Assembly (NCBI GenBank): GCA_021162505.1
Contig: JAGGYO010000235.1
Coordinates: 1 to 8,396, forward strand
Source of the DNA: a bacterium
GTDB taxonomy: Bacteria; AUK180
DNA length: 8,396 nucleotides
Reading direction: 5' to 3'
Part shown: positions 1 through 5,727 of the stretch, piece after piece
Position numbering within the stretch: position 1 is the first letter of the stretch
How the letters are laid out: each line of letters opens with the position of its first letter
Position numbers and translations under genes: made by a program
The notes under the pieces: generated by a model
Told to the model about the DNA's origin: nothing
Databases searched by the model: none
The model's input: the letters and a program-made list of their open reading frames with translations, nothing else

Positions 1-2
1 AA

Positions 3-488
3 ATTGTAGAAAATATCATTAATGAACATTCGAAAGAAATGTCGCTTGGGGAAATTAGAAAGCATGTAAATGATGAAATAATCAGTATGGAAGGGAAGTT
101 AAAAAAATATCAGTCGGTGGTGGATAAGATATTAAATAAATTACAAATAGTAATGACGGAATTTGATGATATTCATATTGAGGTTTCATCGGGTGCTAAC
201 AGTAAAAATATAAAAGAACTTATGGTAAAAGATCAAATTAAGGAATTGGTAACAAAATATTCGGGGTTTGACGAATCAAAAATATTTATTGGAGGAGAGC
301 TAAATTCAAAGGACTTGATTGATTGCAGTATTATTGTGTCTCCTTTTAAAATAGAAAATGAAGTTGCAGGAACCTTGGGTATATTGGGGAATAAAACGAT
401 GTTCTATGACTTTAATATTGATTTCGTAAAAAATATTTCAAAAATTATTTCAAATATACTCACAGATAGATATAGAGATTGGAGGTAA
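3..488 (+). CDS. hrcA: Heat-inducible transcription repressor HrcA, C-terminal part (5' end outside window)
   Basis: HrcA represses chaperone genes by binding CIRCE operators as a dimer, and its folding state is tuned by GroEL. The frame is open from the window edge with no stop, so the ATG at 39 is an internal Met. About 161 residues are visible, roughly the C-terminal half of a normal protein of about 340. The diagnostic stretch is near the end: a GGEL...LIDCSIIVSPF segment, then EVAGTLGILGNKTMFYDF, matching the family pattern of a GTLGxxGPTRMxY core followed by a final helix (here ending ISNILTDRYRDWR). The N-terminal winged-helix DNA-binding domain and any CIRCE site would lie upstream. 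The TAA stop overlaps the grpE ribosome binding site, so the two genes are co-transcribed. The identification rests on the motifs and on the grpE neighbour. Confidence 0.9.
   Translation: MVENIINEHSKEMSLGEIRKHVNDEIISMEGKLKKYQSVVDKILNKLQIVMTEFDDIHIEVSSGANSKNIKELMVKDQIKELVTKYSGFDESKIFIGGELNSKDLIDCSIIVSPFKIENEVAGTLGILGNKTMFYDFNIDFVKNISKIISNILTDRYRDWR
481..485 (+). promoter_or_regulatory. Shine-Dalgarno site for grpE, overlapping the hrcA stop
   Basis: GGAGG lies 5 bases before the ATG at 491. The hrcA stop TAA (486-488) follows it directly, so hrcA termination and grpE initiation share the same bases. This site decides the grpE start: an in-frame TTG at 479 would put the Shine-Dalgarno inside the gene. 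Confidence 0.85.
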
Positions 489-490
489 AT

Positions 491-1072
491 ATGGATTATA
501 AAAGAATGAAACAATTCTATAAACAATACACAAAGTTATTGCGTGATAAAAAAAACCTTGAGAAAGCATTGGTGGATACCAATAGTGATAAGATCATTGC
601 CGAGGAAATGTTGAGAGAAAAATCCAACGAGATAAAACATTTTAAGGATATGATAAAGAAAAATGTTGAATTGTTGGAAAAGAACAAAAAGGCGAACGAT
701 AGGGAATTGGAGGGGTTTAAAAACAGATTAGAAAAGGAAAAAAATGAAACCGTAGTAAGAGAAAAAAACAAATTCCTCATAGAGTTCATCGAATTATTAG
801 GGCATTTTGAATATGCTTTGGAGAATATTCCTGAGAAAAATGTCCGTCTGGGTATTGAAATGGTCTATAATGAATTTATTAAAACTCTCAAGAACAATGG
901 TATTAAGGTCGTTGAGGATGAAAATGTTCCTTTTGATCCTCAGGTGCATCATGCTCTTCGCACGGAAAAGATCAATGGTGTTAAAAAAGGAATGGTTATC
1001 AAAATAATAAGAAAAGGATTTATTTTAAATGAAAAGATAATCCGACCTGCTGATTGTGTCGTATCTGACTGA
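491..1072 (+). CDS. grpE: GrpE, nucleotide exchange factor for DnaK
   Basis: GrpE releases ADP from the Hsp70 chaperone DnaK in the cytoplasm and works as a homodimer. The 193-residue length is normal. Residues 1 to about 95 are highly charged and heptad-like (for example RELEGFKNRLEKEKNE at 71-86), fitting the long paired helix. Residues 95-137 (FLIEFIELLGHFEYALENI, then RLGIEMVYNEFIKTL) fit the helical-bundle region. The C-terminal beta domain has the signature FDPQVHHAL (148-156), GMVIKIIRKGFILNEKIIRPADCVV (167-191), matching the family pattern FDPxxHxAv...GxVxxvxxxGYxlxxrvlRpAxVxV. ATG at 491 has a good Shine-Dalgarno. hrcA-grpE is a common pair, usually followed by dnaK, but here the next gene is convergent. 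The TGA stop abuts the stop of the opposite gene with no spacer. Confidence 0.93.
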   Translation: MDYKRMKQFYKQYTKLLRDKKNLEKALVDTNSDKIIAEEMLREKSNEIKHFKDMIKKNVELLEKNKKANDRELEGFKNRLEKEKNETVVREKNKFLIEFIELLGHFEYALENIPEKNVRLGIEMVYNEFIKTLKNNGIKVVEDENVPFDPQVHHALRTEKINGVKKGMVIKIIRKGFILNEKIIRPADCVVSD

Positions 1073-1077
1073 TCAGT
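1068..1077. repeat. Perfect 10-bp palindrome across the abutting stop codons of convergent genes
   Basis: ACTGATCAGT equals its own reverse complement and is centred between 1072 and 1073. Its middle six bases are the TGA stop of grpE and the TGA stop (TCA on the plus strand) of the convergent gene. It does not extend further: position 1067 is G and position 1078 is also G, which would need to be C to pair. There is no loop and no T-run, so it is not a standard intrinsic terminator. Two adjoining convergent TGA stops account for six of its ten bases automatically. Confidence 0.7.
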
Positions 1078-2077
1078 GAATATAATAAATATATTTCAAA
1101 ATGATAGAAAAATTACTGTAAATATCCATTTTTAGCGTGTTCTTTAATTGTACTGCGAAAAAATAATTTTTCGACTTTTCTATGAACGACAGATAAAAAT
1201 AATAGTCATTATTAAATTCAACTCCGGCAACCGATGTATATCTTTTCGTAATAGGTATTTTAAAGAACAATCTTTTAATTTCCAGATCATCATTAAAAAA
1301 GAATTGTAAGAAGGTCCTGTGATATAGATCAAATGTTAATTCCGTTGAGTTATTTCCCTCTTCACAAGTGAAATAGTAAAGTATCAATTGCAAATATGGC
1401 GGATATGATATTTTAATATTCTCTATGGTCTGAAATGCGGCTAATTCTTTTTTAAATAAATCATCGGTAAAATTTACCAAACTTGTAAAATCCGGATTGA
1501 AACCTAAAAAAGTATTTATTGCAATATAATCCTTATAATGAAAAAAAGCATAGAAGTTCAAACCGCTAATGAGATCCGCAGGATTAATATTATACTTGAA
1601 GATAAATTTAAAATTCTTTAAATTCATATAAGCCTTTAAAAAATATAGGTTCTGCGAGTTATAGTATTTATTGGGGAGCTCATTATTGGTCTCACTCCAA
1701 ATCCCTTCAAATCCCAAATAAATATTCTTGATCTTAAAGGAGTAAGAAATATTGACGAATTTATTCCTTAATGATTGGAATTCACCGTATTTACCGCTTA
1801 AAAGATCAATGTTCAAATAGAAACAATTATTTTTTGAATGGATAAAACTTTCATTAAAGAATAATAGGGAAGTATTTACCGGGAAGAGGTGTTTTTCTTC
1901 TTTAATAAAATAATTTTCAGAATTAAAAAGTTTTATATTATCCTCGTAATATAAAGCGAGTTTATCAAAGTAATTATACTCATCATAGAGAAGATAGTTG
2001 TTTAAAAAGAAGGGAAAATAAGCCCCGCTAATTAAAACTTTTAATAATATTACAAAGAGGAATAACCACTTTCTCAA
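1073..2077 (-). CDS. Secreted aromatic-rich protein, possible outer-membrane beta-barrel, uncharacterised
   Basis: I do not recognise the family. The 334-residue product starts with a signal peptide: RK at 2-3, a hydrophobic core at 4-16, and a plausible cleavage after ISG at 16-18 (type I; no lipobox Cys). The rest has no second long hydrophobic helix. About a quarter of residues are Phe or Tyr by my hand count, arranged in short alternating strands separated by Asn/Asp-rich turns, which fits an amphipathic beta-barrel. The C-terminus ends IYYIH, not the usual terminal Phe. The TTG start is well supported: GGAG lies 9 bases upstream, an in-frame TAA lies only two codons before it, the signal peptide begins there, and the next Met is about 150 residues in. 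It overlaps the coaE 3' end by 50 bases and is the last gene of the minus-strand run. The export call is firm; the barrel is inference. Confidence 0.75.
   Translation of the reverse strand: MRKWLFLFVILLKVLISGAYFPFFLNNYLLYDEYNYFDKLALYYEDNIKLFNSENYFIKEEKHLFPVNTSLLFFNESFIHSKNNCFYLNIDLLSGKYGEFQSLRNKFVNISYSFKIKNIYLGFEGIWSETNNELPNKYYNSQNLYFLKAYMNLKNFKFIFKYNINPADLISGLNFYAFFHYKDYIAINTFLGFNPDFTSLVNFTDDLFKKELAAFQTIENIKISYPPYLQLILYYFTCEEGNNSTELTFDLYHRTFLQFFFNDDLEIKRLFFKIPITKRYTSVAGVEFNNDYYFYLSFIEKSKNYFFAVQLKNTLKMDIYSNFSIILKYIYYIH
2028..2077 (-). other. 50-base dual-coding overlap of coaE end and signal-peptide start
   Basis: The last 16 sense codons and stop of coaE (TAG, 2028-2030) are read in a second frame as the first 17 codons of the next gene, including its signal-peptide core. 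The same bases give VVIPLCNIIKSFN in one frame and WLFLFVILLKVLIS in the other. The upstream in-frame stop and the Shine-Dalgarno at 2087-2090 leave no shorter alternative start that keeps the signal peptide. Confidence 0.8.
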
Positions 2078-2585
2078 TATTTTTTACTCCATTGTTCGTT
2101 ATATAATGATCTGCAATAATTGAATTAATTTCCTTCTTTTGTATTTTGTAAAGTAACCGTTTGGTCTTCTTGTCAAAATTCAGCCTTTTCATTCTCCTAA
2201 AAAGTGTTCTCTTTCTTGCTCTCACGATAACGATCAGATCAAACAATCCTATTATTCCCAAACTTTTAGGAATAGGGCAATCAATGATAATATTATCGTT
2301 GGCGTCCAATAAATTATTGATCTCATCCTTAATTAGCGGGTGTAGAATATTGTCAAGCCGTTTTCTTTTATTCTCGATTTTCAATATATTTGCCAATTGG
2401 ACCTTCATATCGGTGTTTTCATTTAATTTCAATTGAGATATAATATTCTTTTTTATTTTTTCTTTTTCTCTTATTTCCATTGCAATATTATCTGCTGAAA
2501 TCAATTTATAACTTAGACAATTACTCAAGTGTGTTGAAAAAAATGTTTTCCCGGAAGCGACTATACCTGTGACCAATATCTTCAT
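2028..2585 (-). CDS. coaE: Dephospho-CoA kinase CoaE
   Basis: CoaE phosphorylates the 3'-OH of the ribose of dephospho-CoA with ATP, the last step of coenzyme A synthesis, in the cytoplasm. The 185-residue protein is slightly short for the family (about 200). It has an N-terminal P-loop GIVASGKT (7-14), Asp32 in SADNIA at the position of the family's D-x-D-x-ia motif, HPLI (82-85) matching the conserved HP-L/I, IDCP (101-104) matching the D-x-P substrate strand, an Arg-rich lid at 122-134, and ADHYITNNG (158-166) matching the C-terminal aDxvixNxg motif. The match is divergent but ordered correctly. ATG at 2585 has GGAGG at 2595-2599, inside polA, and is one base past the polA stop. polA and coaE are close neighbours in other bacteria (in Bacillus with mutM between them), which supports the call. 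Its 3' end overlaps the next gene. Confidence 0.87.
   Translation of the reverse strand: MKILVTGIVASGKTFFSTHLSNCLSYKLISADNIAMEIREKEKIKKNIISQLKLNENTDMKVQLANILKIENKRKRLDNILHPLIKDEINNLLDANDNIIIDCPIPKSLGIIGLFDLIVIVRARKRTLFRRMKRLNFDKKTKRLLYKIQKKEINSIIADHYITNNGVKNIEKVVIPLCNIIKSFN
2087..2090 (-). promoter_or_regulatory. Shine-Dalgarno site deciding the TTG start of the secreted protein
   Basis: GGAG on the minus strand, 9 bases before the TTG at 2077-2075 and inside coaE. In the downstream gene's frame, TAA at 2086-2084 closes off any longer version, so this site and the TTG together define the start. Confidence 0.65.
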
Positions 2586-2586
2586 A

Positions 2587-5103
2587 TCAATGAACCTCCA
2601 ATAGATTTTTGCCTATCTTATAATCAACCTTCAGTTTTACATCCAGTTCTACAATATTTTCCATTATTTCCTTAATAGTTCTCGAATAAACTTCAATATC
2701 TTTATTATTACCTTCAAAGACCAGCTCATCATGAATTTGAATGATCAATTGCAAAGGCAAGTCCATGGAATAAATTTTTATCATTGCCAGTTTAATGAGT
2801 TCACTTGCCGTCCCCTGTATGGGCGCATTTATTGCTGCTCTTATGCCGCTTTTCTTGATTCTGTCGTTTTTGGAAAGCAGTTCGGGAATATATCGCCTTC
2901 TTTTAAATAATGTTTCAACATATCCCGTTTCCAATGCATTTAAAATCAATCCGTCCTGATATTTTTTAACACCTGCATAGGTCTCATAATATGCCTCAAT
3001 AAAATTTTTCGCTTCTTTCATCCCTATGTTCATTGATTGCGAGAGATGGTAAGGTCCCATTCCATAAATTATTCCAAAATTCAATATTTTACCGATCCTT
3101 CTATCTTCTTTTTTAACATCCTCTATTGGAATATTCAGTATCTTGGATGTTGTCAATGAATGTATATCAATATCATTTTTAAAGGCATTTACAAGACCCG
3201 GATCATGTGAAAAATTAGCAAGGACCCTGAGCTCAACCTGACTATAATCCAAGGAAAGCAATAGATTTTCTTTGTGTTCGGGAATGAAAAGTTTTCTTAA
3301 TACTCTTCCCCTCTCCGTTTTAATGGGAAGATTCTGTAAATTAGGGGATTCTGAAGATAACCTTCCCGTGGTAGTAACCGTTTGGTGAAATGTTGAATGG
3401 ACTTTATTATTGTTTTTTGATACATATTTTGCGAATCCATTTATAAAAGTATTTACCATTTTTGAAAGTTCTCTATATTCCAGAACATTTTTTAGTATTT
3501 GCACATGAGTAGGATTTTGAGTTGTTCTCAGTAAGGTAGAAAGCACAGAGCTATCTGTTGAAAATCCTGTTTTTGTTTTTTTCCCGGGTTGCATACTTAG
3601 TTTCACAAAGAGTATCTCTCGTAATTGTTTTGGGGAATCCAAATTGAAATTTTCTCCACAAAGTTCAAGTGTTTCTTTTTCTAAAAGATTTATCTTCTTT
3701 TTATAAAGAATTTTAATTTCCCGCATTGCGTCTATGTCTATGGTAATACCATTAAGTTCCATTTGTGCCAGAACGGGTATGAGAGGTAATTCGATTTTTC
3801 TCAAGGCATTCTCAAAGGTCTCATTGAAAGAATTGAACTCTCTCATCTTTTTATATATTTGATATCCCTTATAAAGCTCTTTTAAAATATTTATTTCATT
3901 AATCAACAAATTATTGGAAGAAAATGATACATTTTTATTTATCACATATTCACTTTCAAGGTCCTTGAATTCCACATATCTTTTACCGCCTTTTATCAAA
4001 TGTTCTCCAATTATCAGATCGAAATATTTTTTTGGTAAAGGAAAATCGTTCTTCATTAATGTCTTTAGATCTTCTTTCATATTATAAGAGATAAAGTGTA
4101 TATCCCTATTAAAAATCTCTTTGCATTTTTCTATTGAAGTATAAGTGGCGGTGTTCCCGTTAAATAAAAATATTTTATCATTATAGAGTTTTGAAAAAAT
4201 CTCTTTACCCATATCAAAGGAATCAAATTCTTGTATCTCAATTTTCTCTTCTTCTTGTTCCATATTAAGATCATTTATAAGTGAGAAAAGTTCTAATTCC
4301 TTTAATTTGGAAACAAGATACTGAATATTGGGTTGTTTGATCTTAAGTTCGTTGAGGTTGACACTGATCTTGGCATCCTCTACAAGAGTGATAAGTTCTA
4401 TTGTCTGTTCCCGATATTGTGAAAATTCCTCTAATCCCCGAATCTGCCCGGGTTTTAATTCATCCATATGTTCATAGATCTTTTCAATATTTCCATACTT
4501 TCCAAGAAGAATTGCAGCTGTTTTTTTCCCTATCCCGGGAGCGCCTTTAACATTATCTGATGCATCACCTACCAAAGATAGATAATCTCTTATTTGTTTA
4601 GGATATACATTGAATTTTTCAAATGTTTTTTCTTTATCATATTCAATGTTCGCTTTGGGATCAAAGATAATTACCTTATCATCAATGAGCTGAAATAGAT
4701 CCTTATCCCCGGTGATTATAATGAATTTGTCATACTCATTATAGAATTTTTTAATGAGAGATGCAATGACATCATCCGCTTCAAGTCCTTCTATGCGAAG
4801 AGAAGGTATCCCAAAAAGATGAATGATCTCTTCTATATGAGGAAATTGAGCAATAAGGTCATCAGGAACTTTTGCACGATTTGCTTTGTAATCCGCCGTT
4901 AATTCCTTTCTGAAGGTCTTTCCAATGCTATCATAAACGGTGCAAATATAATTGGGTTTCAAATCCTCTCTTATCTTGTTCAATGATTTAATAACGCCAT
5001 AAATAGCATTTGTAGGAAATCCCGCCGATGTATTTAAATGTGTAATGGCATAATAAGAGCGAAAAATAATGGAAGATGTATCTATTAAATAGAACTTTTT
5101 CAC
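2587..5103 (-). CDS. polA: DNA polymerase I (5'-nuclease plus polymerase, degenerate 3'-5' exonuclease domain)
   Basis: Pol I removes RNA primers and fills gaps in replication and repair. At 838 residues it is shorter than E. coli Pol I (928) and near Taq size. The 5' nuclease (1 to about 285) has all nine family acids: D8, D58, E108, D110, D111, D133, D135, D180, D183, plus a helix-hairpin-helix GAPGIGKKTA (187-196). The middle region (about 300-425) lacks the DTET motif of the proofreading exonuclease, although YNMKEDL (340-346) and YFDLIIGEHL (360-369) still mark its fold. The polymerase region has TGRLSS and PNLQNLP (579-593), motif A DYSQVELR (619-626), motif B RRIGKILNFGIIYG (668-681), RRRYIP (735-740) and motif C HDELVFE (791-797). 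F676 is at the position of E. coli F762. The start is GTG with a weak GGTGAG 3 bases upstream; MKKFYLIDTSS fits the family N-terminus. The gene lies 4 bases after the membrane-protein gene and one base before coaE. Confidence 0.97.
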   Translation of the reverse strand: MKKFYLIDTSSIIFRSYYAITHLNTSAGFPTNAIYGVIKSLNKIREDLKPNYICTVYDSIGKTFRKELTADYKANRAKVPDDLIAQFPHIEEIIHLFGIPSLRIEGLEADDVIASLIKKFYNEYDKFIIITGDKDLFQLIDDKVIIFDPKANIEYDKEKTFEKFNVYPKQIRDYLSLVGDASDNVKGAPGIGKKTAAILLGKYGNIEKIYEHMDELKPGQIRGLEEFSQYREQTIELITLVEDAKISVNLNELKIKQPNIQYLVSKLKELELFSLINDLNMEQEEEKIEIQEFDSFDMGKEIFSKLYNDKIFLFNGNTATYTSIEKCKEIFNRDIHFISYNMKEDLKTLMKNDFPLPKKYFDLIIGEHLIKGGKRYVEFKDLESEYVINKNVSFSSNNLLINEINILKELYKGYQIYKKMREFNSFNETFENALRKIELPLIPVLAQMELNGITIDIDAMREIKILYKKKINLLEKETLELCGENFNLDSPKQLREILFVKLSMQPGKKTKTGFSTDSSVLSTLLRTTQNPTHVQILKNVLEYRELSKMVNTFINGFAKYVSKNNNKVHSTFHQTVTTTGRLSSESPNLQNLPIKTERGRVLRKLFIPEHKENLLLSLDYSQVELRVLANFSHDPGLVNAFKNDIDIHSLTTSKILNIPIEDVKKEDRRIGKILNFGIIYGMGPYHLSQSMNIGMKEAKNFIEAYYETYAGVKKYQDGLILNALETGYVETLFKRRRYIPELLSKNDRIKKSGIRAAINAPIQGTASELIKLAMIKIYSMDLPLQLIIQIHDELVFEGNNKDIEVYSRTIKEIMENIVELDVKLKVDYKIGKNLLEVH
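2595..2599 (-). promoter_or_regulatory. Shine-Dalgarno site for coaE, inside polA
   Basis: GGAGG on the minus strand, 9 bases before the coaE ATG. It lies within the last codons of polA (GAG GTT CAT TGA), so coaE translation is likely coupled to polA translation. Confidence 0.8.
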
Positions 5104-5107
5104 ATAC

Positions 5108-5725
5108 TCACCATTTCAAGAGGAGATCTTTGTTCTTTTTATTAAGGTCATCAGCAAAATGAAGTTTGGTGTGGAAGTTCTCGACCGTTGTTTTAAATTC
5201 ATAATTACTCTCATAATCCCTAAGTTTACCATTTATATTTATCCTAATATCAGTGAAGGTATCTTTAAATATGAACATTCCTATGGTTCCCAAGGGGAGT
5301 TCTAATCTATTTTTAATGGTGGAATAGTGATAAGAAAGGATAAAGACAACGCTCTGTCCTTTTTGAGGGAGGATCCCATGCCAAGATAAAATATTATCTG
5401 CGATATTTATGGGTTTATCCTTCAATAAGAAGGGATACTTTATTGAATAACCTTCTAATTTTGTATTTTCAGGCAGGTGCAAAGGGAAAGTAAATATTTT
5501 GTCTTGCGAATTTCCTCTGGAAGTAAAGCTAATTCTCACCTTTACTTGTACTTCGGGATCATCAATAGATACAAAATATGAGACCACGCTTGGATTTAAA
5601 AATAATACACTTTTATTTAAGTTCGTTAATCCACCCACCAAAAGGGTGATGAATGACAGAAAAAGAAATATTAATAAATACGATAAAATTTTTCTACGGA
5701 ACTTTCTGTATTTATCAGGAAGCAT
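5108..5725 (-). CDS. Uncharacterised single-pass membrane protein between recA and polA
   Basis: I do not recognise this 205-residue protein. Residues 1-12 are basic (KYRKFRRK), residues 13-33 form one strong hydrophobic segment (ILSYLLIFLFLSFITLLVGG), and the remainder looks beta-rich and soluble with no further membrane helix. By the positive-inside rule the N-terminus is cytoplasmic and the 170-residue domain lies outside the inner membrane; an uncleaved signal anchor is most likely, and there is no lipobox Cys. The stretch WHGILPQKGQSVVFILSYHY (115-134) and the polar region before it resemble an extracytoplasmic beta-sandwich, but this is inference. The start ATG overlaps the recA TAA as TAATG, with no Shine-Dalgarno before it. 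The stop is 4 bases from the polA start. Its position implies co-expression with recA and polA, but no function follows from the sequence. Confidence 0.75.
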   Translation of the reverse strand: MLPDKYRKFRRKILSYLLIFLFLSFITLLVGGLTNLNKSVLFLNPSVVSYFVSIDDPEVQVKVRISFTSRGNSQDKIFTFPLHLPENTKLEGYSIKYPFLLKDKPINIADNILSWHGILPQKGQSVVFILSYHYSTIKNRLELPLGTIGMFIFKDTFTDIRININGKLRDYESNYEFKTTVENFHTKLHFADDLNKKNKDLLLKW

Positions 5726-5727
5726 TA
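5723..5727 (-). promoter_or_regulatory. TAATG stop/start overlap coupling recA to the membrane-protein gene
   Basis: The recA stop TAA (5727-5725) shares one base with the ATG (5725-5723). The 20 or so bases before it are almost entirely A and T with no purine-rich Shine-Dalgarno, unlike most junctions in this window. Translation probably depends on ribosomes finishing recA. Confidence 0.7.

Noticed and set aside
39..488. A complete 149-residue gene starting at ATG 39
   Set aside because: The frame is open upstream to the window edge and the content is the C-terminal half of HrcA, so the ATG is internal.
479..490. TTG at 479 as the grpE start, adding four residues
   Set aside because: The GGAGG at 481-485 would then be inside the gene; the ATG at 491 has ideal spacing from it.
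517..1007. Open frames overlapping grpE (517-789 minus; 807-1007 plus, other frame)
   Set aside because: They overlap a well-supported grpE and have low-complexity Ser/Phe- or Lys/Arg/Leu-rich products typical of shadow frames in AT-rich DNA.
1068..1077. The palindrome as a bidirectional intrinsic terminator
   Set aside because: It is a 10-bp palindrome with no loop and no T-run on either side, and six of its bases follow automatically from two abutting TGA stops.
2161..2436. Plus-strand frame opposite coaE with a hydrophobic product
   Set aside because: It is the antisense of a coaE region with conserved motifs; the hydrophobicity comes from antisense Lys/Glu/Asp codons.
3826..4206. polA as a decaying pseudogene because of its degenerate middle domain
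   Set aside because: The frame is intact and all 5'-nuclease and polymerase catalytic residues are present; loss of the proofreading motif is known in functional Pol I enzymes.
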